Shown here: positions 25,454-34,733 of the stretch, one piece after another | How the letters are laid out: the number at the start of each line of letters is the position of its first letter | Numbering within the stretch: position 1 is the first letter of the stretch | NCBI GenBank assembly: GCA_002364085.1 | Contig: DEXK01000014.1 | Coordinates: 62,001 to 126,000 of the forward strand | Length of the DNA stretch: 64,000 nt | Origin: Balneolaceae bacterium UBA3186 | GTDB lineage: Bacteria > Bacteroidota > Rhodothermia > Balneolales > Balneolaceae | Direction of reading: 5' to 3' | Position numbers and translations under genes: made by a program | The notes under the pieces: generated by a model | Database searches by the model: none | Told to the model about the DNA's origin: nothing | The model's input: only the letters and a program-made list of their open reading frames with translations

Positions 25454-26035
25454 TTATTGATCAGATATGTTTGACAAAAAACGGTTCCAATCGTCTGTTC
25501 CCAGATAAGCAGAAAGCTTTACGCCGGGACATAGAGTTTCGGCATAATCTTTGTGTGTTTTGATCTTGTCGGCTGCAACAGATTCTTGCTTTGCTAAATA
25601 AGAAGTTACCGTTTTAAGTGATTCAATTTGTTCAGGATTCAGTTCTTGCTCTTCGAAATTACCAAGCAATACAATAAGGGCATGTCCTGTTGGGTCGTAA
25701 GTGGTATTGGTATCTCCACGATAATTGAGTGGTCGCCCTTCATAGATTTTGCCGTCTCGTGCAACTACATAGTGATAGGGAATGTCATTCCATTTTCGAT
25801 CTGACCGGCTCCATTTTTGTAAGCCTTGCAAATAAGTAACTGTATTTTTGTCCTCAGGGAAAATCTCTCCACCATGATGAATGGTGATATAAGAAATCTG
25901 GTGCTCAAGGCTGGTATCTGTGGAATCGGTACCTCCCCATTCTTCCTGAGTGATCAACCAATTTTGAGCAATTTGGTTTTGGCTGAAGAGGAATAAAAGC
26001 AGCAGGCTTAGAAAAAATTTCATGGATGAGCGCAA
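25454..26035 (-). CDS. Exported N-acetylmuramoyl-L-alanine amidase (amidase_2/PGRP type)
   Basis: The 193-residue protein has a signal peptide (SLLLLFLFSQNQIAQ) and an amidase_2 domain: ISYITIHHGGEIF with a zinc His, DIPYHYVVARDGKIYEGRPL, GHALIVLLGNFE, and the final zinc ligands in KTHKDYAETLCPGVKL. It hydrolyses the bond between muramic acid and L-Ala in peptidoglycan. It lies 43 bp upstream of the NlpC/P60 lipoprotein gene on the same strand, so the two are likely one transcript. Confidence 0.93.
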   Translation of the reverse strand: MRSSMKFFLSLLLLFLFSQNQIAQNWLITQEEWGGTDSTDTSLEHQISYITIHHGGEIFPEDKNTVTYLQGLQKWSRSDRKWNDIPYHYVVARDGKIYEGRPLNYRGDTNTTYDPTGHALIVLLGNFEEQELNPEQIESLKTVTSYLAKQESVAADKIKTHKDYAETLCPGVKLSAYLGTDDWNRFLSNISDQ

Positions 26036-26109
26036 GTTTTATTAGGGGTTTTCTTCTAATGGTGTGTACAAGGTACAAAAATAAATAATTATCAAATCAG
26101 GAGACAGTC

Positions 26110-26604
26110 ATGAGACAAATTATAACATCTACATTTCTTTTACTGCTAATTGGAACAGTAACTGTTCAGGCGCAAAGAAGTAATGAACAAGAACGACGCA
26201 AAGAAATTAAAGAACGTTTTGAAAAAAGAAACGGTCCACAAATGGAAATGAGAAGAGGTCAGCAGCCAATGCTTGCTCACTTAGATCTGAATGATGATCA
26301 AAAAGAGCAAATAAAAGGAATTATGCTGGAAGGCAAAAAAGTAACATTGCCTTTAGAAAATCAACTAAGAGAGAAAAAGGCAAGACTACGTACACTTTCA
26401 TCAGGCGATGAATACGATGTATCCGCACTTAATAGTGTAGTAGACGAAATGGCTGAACTTCAGGCAAGTATCAAGAAAATTCATATTGCTAAAAAAGGAG
26501 AGATCAGAGCACTATTGAATGACGAACAAAAAATTATGTTTGATTCCATGCCGGATAAACCACAAAGAGTAATGAAAAGAACTTTGGTAAGAAACCGCAG
26601 ATAA
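26110..26604 (+). CDS. Periplasmic Spy/CpxP-like protein
   Basis: The 164-residue protein has a signal peptide (FLLLLIGTVTVQAQ) and a mature part that is almost wholly charged alpha helix. LDLNDDQKEQIKGIMLEGKK resembles the LTxxQ motif of the Spy/CpxP family, and a second partial copy is seen near LLNDEQKIMFDSMP. These proteins act as periplasmic chaperones or as dampers of envelope-stress or metal sensors. No sensor kinase is next to it. A terminator follows directly. The start is the ATG at 26110 after AGGAGACAGTC. Confidence 0.8.
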   Translation: MRQIITSTFLLLLIGTVTVQAQRSNEQERRKEIKERFEKRNGPQMEMRRGQQPMLAHLDLNDDQKEQIKGIMLEGKKVTLPLENQLREKKARLRTLSSGDEYDVSALNSVVDEMAELQASIKKIHIAKKGEIRALLNDEQKIMFDSMPDKPQRVMKRTLVRNRR

Positions 26605-26634
26605 AAGCGGTAATAGTAGCTGGTAAGAGAGAGA

Positions 26635-26665
26635 AGCCATTCTTCGAAAGAGGAATGGCTTTTTT
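26635..26665 (+). terminator. Rho-independent terminator after the Spy-like gene
   Basis: AGCCATTC (26635-26642) and GAATGGCT (26653-26660) form a perfect 8-bp stem around a ten-base loop, followed by five more T. It lies between convergent genes. Confidence 0.88.
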
Positions 26666-26678
26666 AATGGGTTTTTAT

Positions 26679-27770
26679 TCAAATACTTTTACTGATTTGT
26701 ATGATGTCAGAAAGCACGCCTGCAGCAGTGACTTCTTTTCCGGCTCCGGGTCCCTGAATTACTATTGGAGAATCTGCATACCGTTCTGAATAGATCTGGA
26801 TCAGATTATCTGTTTTTCGCAGCCCTCCTAAAGGTGAATCGGTGGGGACTTCTTTAATCCCAATTTCAATTCTATCAGGAGTGAATTCCCCGGTATAGCG
26901 AAGACGTTTGTTGTTTAATAATGCCTGCGAGTTTCTATTTTTCCAGTGATCATCATAAAAAGAGAGATGATCTAAAAAACCGTTAACCTGATAGTCAATG
27001 AGTTCTTTAGGAACCAGTGACTCTACTTTTATCTGATCTCTCTCAAATGTATATCCACAGGTTCTGGCAAGAATTAAAAATTTTCGAGCTACATCTTCTC
27101 CGGAGAGATCGTCTCTTGGATCGGGCTCGGAATAACCTTCCGTTTTTGCACTTTTAATGATCTTGCTAAACGGAATTCCTTGCTGTAATTGATTAAAGAT
27201 GTAAGTCATAGTACCGGAAACCACACCGGATATTTTTGTTATGGAATCGCCTGATTCGATCAAATTATTAATAGTATTAATGACCGGAAGTCCGGCGCCC
27301 ACAGCAGTTTCATATCTGTATTGTGCCTTTCCCGGTTTTTGAAAAGCTTTAAGTTCCTCAAAATAATTCTGTTCAAATGTATTTGCTCTTTTGCTGGGGG
27401 TGGTAATATGAATTCCCTTAGAAAGAAGTTTCAGATATTGACGAGCTACAATTTCGCTTCCGGTTGCATCTATGAAAATGAGCCCTTCAGGATAACGAGC
27501 GAGTTTATTTGTAATATTTTCCCAATTGGTTTCTCCATCGGAATATCTAAGTTTTTCATGAATCAAATCAGGATCAGGATTCCAGATCACTTTTTTGCTG
27601 TTACAAACTCCAATAATACTTATACGAAATAAAGGATTATCCAATTGTTTGATTTGTCGGATGAGAGTTCCACCAATGGCTCCGTTTCCGGCAATAAAAA
27701 CGGGAATAGTTTTTTTGCTCTTATAAATGGATATGTTTTTTCCGGTGATTGAATTAAGTGTGATGCTCAT
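26679..27770 (-). CDS. hom: Homoserine dehydrogenase
   Basis: The 363-residue enzyme reduces aspartate semialdehyde to homoserine. The Rossmann start VFIAGNGAIGGTLIRQI is at about 24-40. The family signature follows as ISGVVSGTMTYIFNQLQQG and AKTEGYSEPDPRDDLSGEDVARKFLILAR (about 180-240). It is monofunctional: no aspartokinase part and no C-terminal ACT domain, so classic threonine feedback is not expected. Its start overlaps the metX end by 17 bp, making it the last gene of the SAM-riboswitch operon, which feeds homoserine to MetX. Confidence 0.93.
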   Translation of the reverse strand: MSITLNSITGKNISIYKSKKTIPVFIAGNGAIGGTLIRQIKQLDNPLFRISIIGVCNSKKVIWNPDPDLIHEKLRYSDGETNWENITNKLARYPEGLIFIDATGSEIVARQYLKLLSKGIHITTPSKRANTFEQNYFEELKAFQKPGKAQYRYETAVGAGLPVINTINNLIESGDSITKISGVVSGTMTYIFNQLQQGIPFSKIIKSAKTEGYSEPDPRDDLSGEDVARKFLILARTCGYTFERDQIKVESLVPKELIDYQVNGFLDHLSFYDDHWKNRNSQALLNNKRLRYTGEFTPDRIEIGIKEVPTDSPLGGLRKTDNLIQIYSERYADSPIVIQGPGAGKEVTAAGVLSDIIQISKSI

Positions 27771-28809
27771 AGAGTGATTTAGTAGAATGATAAAATGGTA
27801 TCAGATTTTTATTGATTTGTTCGAATTCGATCAAAAAGGCATCATGACCGTAATCGGAATGGATTTGATTGATCTCTGAATCAGGAATTAATTCGGAAAG
27901 TTCTTGTTGCTCAGCTATCGGATAAAGAAGGTCAGAGTCAATACCAAGTATCAAACAGGGTATTGTCAAAGAACCTAAGGCTTCTCTAAAAGAACCACGG
28001 TTTCTTGATACATCATGGGAATCCATAGCTTTTGTTAAAGTGATATATGTGTTGGCATCGAATCTGGAAGAGAGTTTTTCTCCCTGATGATCTAAATATG
28101 ATTCCACCTCAAACTGATCTTTATTCCTGTTGAAGTCTCTTCGGAATTTGTGCTCATAATTTTGAGGTGAACGGTAAGTGATCATTGCAAGAGCTCTGGC
28201 TGCAGATAAACCTTTCTGTGGAGGAACTTTTGGATCATAAAATCCATCCTGCCAATGTTCATCCGCATAAATAGCTTTTCTTTGTGCATGGCTGATTCCT
28301 ATAGCCCATGGAGTATGAGATTTCCCCATAGCAAACAAAGCTAAAGATTGGATTCTTGGATCCATCAGTCCGAATTCCAATGCTACCATGCCGCCCATCG
28401 ATCCGCCAATTGCCAATTCAATGCCTTTAATACCAAGATGATCAAGCAGTAATTGTTGATGTTTTACGATATCCCGAATGGTAATTTCCGGAAAATTTGC
28501 CTGATAGGGCTTCCCGGTAACAGGCGATACAGAAGTGGGTCCGGTTGATCCGTAACAACTGCCCAAATTGTTTATACACAAAACAAAATGTTTGTCAAGA
28601 TCAATAAATCCGTTAGACTCAAAAAGGCCGTAAAACCAATCTTTTGCATTAGAACTTCCGGTCAATGCATGGCAGATCAGAATCACATTATCCTTTGTTT
28701 CGTTGAGTGTCCCCCAACTATTCCAGGCAATATCTATGGAAGGAAATTCAAACCCGGATTCGGTAGTCCGGGCTTGATTAATTGTTGTGATATTTGGTTT
28801 GTTGCTCAT
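27754..28809 (-). CDS. metX: Homoserine O-acetyltransferase
   Basis: MetX activates homoserine with acetyl-CoA, making O-acetylhomoserine for MetY. The alpha/beta-hydrolase fold is evident: HALTGSSNAKDWFYG, the nucleophile elbow in GGSMGGMVALEFGL, the Asp in GIDSDLLYPI, and the His in YGHDAFLIE. Members of this family can also be succinyltransferases, and that cannot be decided by eye. I chose the ATG at 28809 (MSNKPNITT, 351 residues), which has GGAG eight bases upstream. An in-frame ATG at 28845 would overlap metY. Confidence 0.93.
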   Translation of the reverse strand: MSNKPNITTINQARTTESGFEFPSIDIAWNSWGTLNETKDNVILICHALTGSSNAKDWFYGLFESNGFIDLDKHFVLCINNLGSCYGSTGPTSVSPVTGKPYQANFPEITIRDIVKHQQLLLDHLGIKGIELAIGGSMGGMVALEFGLMDPRIQSLALFAMGKSHTPWAIGISHAQRKAIYADEHWQDGFYDPKVPPQKGLSAARALAMITYRSPQNYEHKFRRDFNRNKDQFEVESYLDHQGEKLSSRFDANTYITLTKAMDSHDVSRNRGSFREALGSLTIPCLILGIDSDLLYPIAEQQELSELIPDSEINQIHSDYGHDAFLIEFEQINKNLIPFYHSTKSLYEHHT

Positions 28810-28831
28810 AAAAGCTCCTTGTCGAAATACA

Positions 28832-30148
28832 TTAAACAGCGACAAGTTCCTGAGATTTTAGTAGCGCTTGTTCAAAATCAGCTATGATATCATCGATGTG
28901 TTCGATACCAACAGACACCCGAACAAGATCTCCTTTCACACCGGATGAGGTTTGCTCATGTTCTGTTAGTTGCTGATGTGTGGTAGAAGCCGGATGGATG
29001 ACTAGCGTTTTAGCATCTCCAACATTAGCAAGATGACTCGCCAACTCGACATTTTCGATAAAGATTCTGGCGGTATCAAAGCCACCTTTTACACCAAATG
29101 TAAATACGGAACCAAATTGACCATCAGCTAAATATTTCTTCGCTCGCTCATGATATTCATGCTCCTCAAGACCGGTATAATTTACCCAGTCAATGAGTTC
29201 GTGCTCATTCAACCATGTTGCTAGTTTCTTGGCATTTTCATTATGTCGTTCAACTCTGAGGGAGAGAGTTTCCAGCCCCTGAAGTAAAAGAAAACTATTG
29301 AATGGAGATTGGGATGAACCAAGATCTCTCAAACCTTCAACGCGAGCTCTGATGGCAAATGCGATATTACCAAAAGGACCTTCATCACCAAATACTTCCC
29401 AGAATTTAAGACCGTGATAGCCCGGAGACGGTTCGCTGAACAACGGGTATTTACCATTTCCCCAGTTGAAGTTTCCGGCATCTACGATCACTCCTCCAAT
29501 GGAAGTGCCATGTCCACCGATCCATTTTGTAGCTGAAGCAGTTACAACATTTGCTCCATATTTGATAGGTTGAACTAAAGCTCCACCGGCGCCAAAAGTA
29601 TTATCTACCACAAGGGCGATCTCATGTTTTTTTGCTAAGGCAGACAATCCTTCGAAATCAGCGACATTACCTCTGGGGTTACCGATCGACTCAACGTAAA
29701 TAGCTTTTGTGTTTTCATCGATATGCTTTTCAAAAGCTTCAACAGTATCCTCCTCGGCAAAGTTGACATCGATTCCAAGTCTGGGAATGGTAACTTTAAA
29801 CTGGTTATAAGTTCCACCATACAGATTTTGTGTAGATACGATGTTATCGCCTTTTTGGGCCAGATTTGTGATCGCCAGAAACTGTGCAGCTTGTCCTGAT
29901 GAAGTTGCTACTGCCGCCACTCCACCTTCAAGAGCAGCAATTCGTTTTTCGAAAACATCAGTAGTAGGATTCATGATCCGGGTGTAGATATTCCCGAATT
30001 CCCTTAAACCGAATAAACTAGCGGCGTGCTCTGTATTTTTAAAATTATAAGAAGTGGTTTGATAAATTGGAACAGCCCGCGAACCTGTGGTTGGATCGGG
30101 TTCTTGTCCTGCGTGTAATTGTAGTGTCTCAAATTTTTGTGAACTCAT
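28832..30148 (-). CDS. metY: O-acetylhomoserine sulfhydrylase
   Basis: The 438-residue PLP enzyme converts O-acetylhomoserine and sulfide to homocysteine. Characteristic segments are LQLHAGQEPDPTTGSRAVPIYQTTSY at the N-terminus, YGGTYNQFKVTIPRLGI, and the PLP lysine in TASATKWIGGHGTSIGG (about 208-224). The length matches the homotetrameric MetY type rather than the shorter MetB/MetC type. It is the first gene of metY-metX-hom. A SAM-I riboswitch and its terminator lie directly upstream, so the operon is switched off when SAM is plentiful. Confidence 0.95.
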   Translation of the reverse strand: MSSQKFETLQLHAGQEPDPTTGSRAVPIYQTTSYNFKNTEHAASLFGLREFGNIYTRIMNPTTDVFEKRIAALEGGVAAVATSSGQAAQFLAITNLAQKGDNIVSTQNLYGGTYNQFKVTIPRLGIDVNFAEEDTVEAFEKHIDENTKAIYVESIGNPRGNVADFEGLSALAKKHEIALVVDNTFGAGGALVQPIKYGANVVTASATKWIGGHGTSIGGVIVDAGNFNWGNGKYPLFSEPSPGYHGLKFWEVFGDEGPFGNIAFAIRARVEGLRDLGSSQSPFNSFLLLQGLETLSLRVERHNENAKKLATWLNEHELIDWVNYTGLEEHEYHERAKKYLADGQFGSVFTFGVKGGFDTARIFIENVELASHLANVGDAKTLVIHPASTTHQQLTEHEQTSSGVKGDLVRVSVGIEHIDDIIADFEQALLKSQELVAV

Positions 30149-30177
30149 TGTATTGTATTTTTTGATTTATAATTAAT

Positions 30178-30214
30178 AAAAAAGCCCCTTTCGGGGATGA
30201 GTCCGAAAGAGGCT
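30178..30214 (-). terminator. Terminator of the SAM riboswitch expression platform
   Basis: AGCC-x-CTTTCGG and CCGAAAG-x-GGCT form a 12-bp stem with one mismatch around an eight-base loop; on the minus strand six T follow. It lies between the aptamer and metY and is the regulated stop. Confidence 0.9.
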
Positions 30215-30238
30215 TACAAATACAGTAGAGCTCTTCGC

Positions 30239-30362
30239 ACTCATCTTTCTCAGTACAAATATTTGTACTAAGCAGGATGTAGCACCTTTTCCTGTACAAA
30301 TAGTACAGGACGGTTGCCAAGGCTTCGCAGGACCTGATCCCTCCACCTTTCTCGATGAGAAT
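30239..30362 (-). ncRNA. SAM-I (S-box) riboswitch of the methionine operon
   Basis: Read on the minus strand, the leader has the S-box core in order: CTCATCGAGAAAGGTGGAGGGA, the kink-turn and SAM pocket stretch GCGAAGCCTTGGCAACC, the P3 hairpin CCTGTACTATTTGTACAGG, GGTGCTACATCCTGC, the P4 hairpin AGTACAAATATTTGTACT, and the closing AAAGATGAGT strand of P1. It is followed by a strong intrinsic terminator and metY. SAM binding should favour the terminator and lower metY-metX-hom expression. Confidence 0.95.
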
Positions 30363-30399
30363 GCATGATGTTAAAGAACGAATGAAACTAACAGCCAAT

Positions 30400-30436
30400 A
30401 AAAAAGTCCTTCAGATCATACACTCTAAAGGACTTT
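30400..30436 (-). terminator. Terminator after the tricorn-like protease gene
   Basis: AAAGTCCTT (30403-30411) and AAGGACTTT (30428-30436) pair perfectly around a 16-base loop; on the minus strand a T run follows. It lies about 160 bp past the protease stop and just before the riboswitch promoter region. Confidence 0.7.
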
Positions 30437-30598
30437 GAAAATTTCTTTTCTAAAATATAAAAGCCCTAGTGAAGTGTTCGCATATAGCAACACATACACA
30501 TCATTTCCCGGGCGATATATTGGTTTGTTAATTTCATTGGTTTAAGATTACGAGTTAGATTTTTAGAATGCAACAGAAATTTTACCGGCTAAAAATCA
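30437..30598. other. Short gene-free gap after the protease gene
   Basis: The 162 bp hold no ORF and no clear hairpin. It is the 3' untranslated stretch of the protease transcript before the terminator. Confidence 0.5.
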
Positions 30599-33500
30599 CT
30601 AATCATTTTTCAGTTTGTTTAGAATTTCCTGAATTGCTTTTTCCAATTGAGGGTCATTTCCATTCACCCGATCTTTGAATGTATTATGAACTTCAATATC
30701 CGGTGCAACGCCTGTTTGTTCAATATTTTCACCATCCAAAGTGTATAATCCCCAAGAAGGTAATCTGTAAAACGAACCATCTACTAATCCTTTTCCGGAA
30801 GTAAAAATGATCCATCGATACGTTTCGGTTCCCATCACAGTACCAAGTCCTAATTGCTTGAATCCTTCTGCAGTAACTTCAGCATCTGAGAGTGATTGTT
30901 CATTGATCAGGAGAATAATGGGCTTATCAGCCGGGGCAAAATTTGACTGTGGGGCCAACTCTCCACCACGATACGCCCAGTTTGCGTACTGCCTCTGAGA
31001 TAAGAAACGAAGCACGTCATCGTGTACATTTCCACCGGTATTATAACGCAGGTCAAATATCAATGCATCTCGGTTGTAGGCTTCGGAAGTCATTTCGATG
31101 AGAAAGTTATTCAATTCGCCGCCACCCATATTCTTCATGTGAACATATGCGACTTTCTTGTCCGTTTTTTCATCTACCATTTTCTGGTTTCCGGAAACCC
31201 ATTCATCATACAGATTGTTACGGTCAGAGAAGTAGGATGTAGGGTGGATCTTGATGTCAATATTAGAGCTTCCCTGTTTGAAAGTGAGAGTGACTTCTTC
31301 CGGCATAGATGGTACGCTGAAATACATTTCACGATTCATTGTAGCATCAACTGACTTTCCGTTAACAGCTATGAGTTCATCTCCGGCATTAATTTTATTT
31401 CCTGAAATGTGAACTGGTCCCGTTTCGATTATCTCGGATACTTGATAAGGATTATCTTTATCCCAAATTATTCCTGTTGCCATCGAAACGGTTGAGTAAT
31501 ATTGGTTTTCTTCGTCCCCAAATGTGTTAAACCCCATGTGAGAAGAATTGAGTTCTCCCAGCATATCATTGTTCATTCGGCGCAGATCGGTACGGGAATC
31601 AACATAAGGTAGATACTTTTTATAACGGTCTCTGATTTTCTTCCAATCAATGCCATGGAAAGTTTCATTGTAGAAGTTCTCTTCGATATTCGCCCAAAGT
31701 TCATCAAACATTTGATAGAATTCATCCTGAAGATTTCGTTCAAAGGAATGCGATACATTAATTTTCGTTGCTTTAGCAGAAGAAGGATCCAGTTTATTGA
31801 TAGCTCCTCTTGAAAGCCCGTAAAGTTGCCCGTCTACATCAATGATCCCGGAAACAAACCCGGTTCCTTCAAAACTCTGAGTCTTTGGTTGTTCAAAAGG
31901 TTCAAAGGTGGTAACAGAAAGGGTGTAATCACCTTCGTTATGATTGCTGCCATACAGAACCATAGTTTTATCATCTTTCTGAGTAACAAATGGAGAGAAC
32001 TGATTTCCAAAACCTTCTCCAACGCGTTCAACTCGTTGCATCAGATCGGTAGTATTTATCTCGATAGTGAGTTTCTCTTCCTCCTCTTTGTCGTCTTTTG
32101 AGTCTTCGTTTTCTTCTTCTTTTTCAGCAAAAAGTTCATCAAATAAATCAGATTTATATGGATCGTCGTAATAGTCTAGTGGAATTCTGAAAAGGTCGGT
32201 TTCTCCGGCGCCTCTTGGATACGAAGGAACGCTTCTACTCCCGGTATAATAAATATATTTGCCGTCAGGCGACCAAAATGCTCCGTTTTCATCTACACCG
32301 GTATTAGTAAGATTTATAATTCTTTCAGATTCTAAATGATGCACAAAGATGTCTAACTCAAAATTACGCTTAGCACTGAAGAGTACATATTCTCCATTCG
32401 GTGAAAACATAGGAGCTGTATTTTGAAATCCCCAAAACTCATCTTCCACCAATGTTTTGCTTTTGAAATCATCAAGAACAATATGTCGAAGTTGATCTCT
32501 TCCACTCAGATAAACACCGGCGGTACGATCGTGATTCAATGCAAGGTCTCTGTTATTTCTTTTGTCGGATGTATGTTGTTTTTCAGTACCGTTTCCATCC
32601 GCAGCAATGGTAAACCAGTTTTGGTATCCATCCACAGTTTGATTGAAGATCAGGGTTTTGCTATCTGCCAGCCATTTTACCTCTAATACTCTTCCCATAT
32701 TGTTGGTTGCAATCTGACGAACAAATTTCCCTTCCGCATCAGAAACGAACAACTCTCCTCTGGAAATAAAAGCCATTTTCTTTTTGTCAGGGGAAACATC
32801 AAAAGCAGAGATATTATCCTTTACATCAAAGCTTTGAGATTTAGTGAGCGTATTATTTTTGGTGATGGTTACATCGAGCTTCGTAGCTCTGTTTGAAGCG
32901 ACATCATATTTGTATAGTTCATAGTCCCTTTCAAAAACAACGACACTGCCGTTGGGACTTACAGACGGATTATAAATGGACGTATTGAATCTGGTGAGTT
33001 GTTTTTTCTGCCCGTTTTCCAGTGTGTAAAGATTATACTCGTTATTAGCTTCATCAGATACAAAATACACGTTTCCATTCTGATCAATAGTAGGGGAGAA
33101 GTCTTTTCCTTCCCAGCTGGTATGTTCAGTATAAGTGTCAGTCTCGGGATTGTATGATTTTATATCCGGATTAAAAGAACCGACATATCTTTTTCTCTGT
33201 GGAAATATGAAGCTTTCCCAGGATTCATTGAAGTAGAAATCACCGGAGGTAGGATGTTCTGCCAGATTGTGAACAGTATTATGATAGTGCTCAAATAATC
33301 GGGATGGGGTTCCACCTTCAGCGCTTATTTCAAAAGCAGTTATTCTGTTGTAGCGATTAGAACTGAAATAGATCTTTTTGGAATCCCACGACCATGATTC
33401 CACCTGATCGTTGGCTTGATGAAAGGTCAGTTGAGTAATCTCTCCACCGGTTGCAGGCATGATGTAGACATCGTTATTCCCATACTGATTTGAAGTAAAC

Positions 33501-33733
33501 GCGATCCAGTTACCATCCGGAGAAATATTCGGATTGGTTTCTTCGCCGTCCATAGCAGTAAGACGAGTAGCTTCTCCACCATTTTTTGATGTTATCCAAA
33601 TATCCGTATCAAAAGTAAAAGCAATTTTATCATTTGCAATGGATGGGTCTCCAAGGAAAAGAGCGTTTTGTGCAGCTAAGCCTGAAGACAATAAAGCTAT
33701 GAGAAGGAACGAAGAAGTAATTCGCTTGTTCAT
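30599..33733 (-). CDS. Exported tricorn-type S41 peptidase
   Basis: The 1044-residue protein has a signal peptide (SSFLLIALLSSGLAAQ). A two-part beta-propeller follows with repeated WD40/TolB-like motifs (NPNISPDGNWIAFTSNQYG, FSPNGEYVLFSAKR, WSPDGKYIYYTGSR). Next come an acidic linker (about 505-525), a helical region, a PDZ-like part, and the S41 peptidase domain. Peptidase motifs are ELNSSHMGF (His), ALIFDLRYNTGGNVHDDVL and LINEQSLSDAEVTAEGF (Ser). Tricorn homologues trim peptides; here export suggests the periplasm. I chose the ATG at 33733; an upstream ATG at 33811 would precede the signal peptide. Confidence 0.93.
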   Translation of the reverse strand: MNKRITSSFLLIALLSSGLAAQNALFLGDPSIANDKIAFTFDTDIWITSKNGGEATRLTAMDGEETNPNISPDGNWIAFTSNQYGNNDVYIMPATGGEITQLTFHQANDQVESWSWDSKKIYFSSNRYNRITAFEISAEGGTPSRLFEHYHNTVHNLAEHPTSGDFYFNESWESFIFPQRKRYVGSFNPDIKSYNPETDTYTEHTSWEGKDFSPTIDQNGNVYFVSDEANNEYNLYTLENGQKKQLTRFNTSIYNPSVSPNGSVVVFERDYELYKYDVASNRATKLDVTITKNNTLTKSQSFDVKDNISAFDVSPDKKKMAFISRGELFVSDAEGKFVRQIATNNMGRVLEVKWLADSKTLIFNQTVDGYQNWFTIAADGNGTEKQHTSDKRNNRDLALNHDRTAGVYLSGRDQLRHIVLDDFKSKTLVEDEFWGFQNTAPMFSPNGEYVLFSAKRNFELDIFVHHLESERIINLTNTGVDENGAFWSPDGKYIYYTGSRSVPSYPRGAGETDLFRIPLDYYDDPYKSDLFDELFAEKEEENEDSKDDKEEEEKLTIEINTTDLMQRVERVGEGFGNQFSPFVTQKDDKTMVLYGSNHNEGDYTLSVTTFEPFEQPKTQSFEGTGFVSGIIDVDGQLYGLSRGAINKLDPSSAKATKINVSHSFERNLQDEFYQMFDELWANIEENFYNETFHGIDWKKIRDRYKKYLPYVDSRTDLRRMNNDMLGELNSSHMGFNTFGDEENQYYSTVSMATGIIWDKDNPYQVSEIIETGPVHISGNKINAGDELIAVNGKSVDATMNREMYFSVPSMPEEVTLTFKQGSSNIDIKIHPTSYFSDRNNLYDEWVSGNQKMVDEKTDKKVAYVHMKNMGGGELNNFLIEMTSEAYNRDALIFDLRYNTGGNVHDDVLRFLSQRQYANWAYRGGELAPQSNFAPADKPIILLINEQSLSDAEVTAEGFKQLGLGTVMGTETYRWIIFTSGKGLVDGSFYRLPSWGLYTLDGENIEQTGVAPDIEVHNTFKDRVNGNDPQLEKAIQEILNKLKND

Positions 33734-33960
33734 GATATCCTGATTATTAAAAGTTGAATCAGAGTTTACTTCTATCAGTTGTAAAAATCCGTTATAGGAG
33801 ACCCAATTCAATTTTTGAAAAATGGAGTCTCAGGGCTTTACTCGGGACATTTTTGTTTTTTTATGTATGTCGCACAAGTGTTTACAGACACTTCCGGCTT
33901 GACACTTTCGCTTATTATCCTATTTTGTAAGCGGATTTATGGGTTGTGAAAAGAACGAAT

Positions 33961-34665
33961 ATGGGGTACAGAACAGAGACTGAAATTCTGAAGACACAGG
34001 TTCAAAGCTTGTATATTTTAGACAAGCTTTTCCGGAAAAACTTTGATTCGCTTCAGGAGTTAGTGGATCTGATGCCTGGTATATTCCATGTAAATGATAA
34101 AAGTGATCTCACTATCGGTCATTTAAATAAAGCGGGAGAAGAGTGGGGGCTGCTTTCAAAAGAAGAGATCAATAACATGGGCTTCGAGTATTTTGAAAAG
34201 AATATACATCCCGACAGCCTGAAGTATGTAGCCCCTCGATTCCTTGAGTTTTATGAGAAAGCGGATGATGATCAGCTACATGCAGAATTCCAGAAAATTC
34301 GCAATCCCAGAACCGGGGAATTCGACACTTTCTTTACCGTTTGTAAACCTTTCAAAGAGCATAATTTATTACTCACTTCCTCAAATCCGATTTCAGGAAT
34401 TGATTCGGTAACACGCAGAATAGAGCGCATAGCCGGTGAGGAGATGTATGTGAGAAAGCATTTTGATGAATTCCGATCGCTTACCAGAAGAGAAAGGCAG
34501 GTTTTAACCGGGATAGCGCAGGGATTTAGTAATAAAGATATTTCGGGACAGCTCTATATAACTTTGGAGACGGTGAAAAGTCATCGAAAAAACATTAAGA
34601 AAAAAACGGGGATACCAACAACGGCAGGATTGGTTCAATTTGCAATAGCGTTCGAATTGATCTGA
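33961..34665 (+). CDS. LuxR-type transcriptional regulator with a PAS-like N-terminus
   Basis: The 234-residue protein ends in a LuxR/GerE HTH domain: LTRRERQVLTGIAQGFSNKDISGQLYITLETVKSHRKNIKKKTG (about 168-211). The N-terminal 160 residues are not a receiver domain: the Asp-Lys pattern is missing. They look like a PAS-type sensor (VNDKSDLTIGHLNKAGEEWGLLS, NIHPDSLKYVAPRFLEFYEKAD). It likely controls the secreted-protein genes that follow at 34,734. ATG 33961 is preferred; a GTG at 33946 would add five residues. Confidence 0.87.
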   Translation: MGYRTETEILKTQVQSLYILDKLFRKNFDSLQELVDLMPGIFHVNDKSDLTIGHLNKAGEEWGLLSKEEINNMGFEYFEKNIHPDSLKYVAPRFLEFYEKADDDQLHAEFQKIRNPRTGEFDTFFTVCKPFKEHNLLLTSSNPISGIDSVTRRIERIAGEEMYVRKHFDEFRSLTRRERQVLTGIAQGFSNKDISGQLYITLETVKSHRKNIKKKTGIPTTAGLVQFAIAFELI

Positions 34666-34733
34666 AAAAATCACCAGAAGTGGGGATTTACAGCAACCTT
34701 GGAATCGAATATTTTAACAAACAAAAAGACATC

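Noticed and set aside
30129..30398. 89-codon minus-strand ORF upstream of metY
   Set aside because: It lies wholly on the SAM riboswitch and its terminator, and its sequence follows the RNA motifs rather than any protein family.
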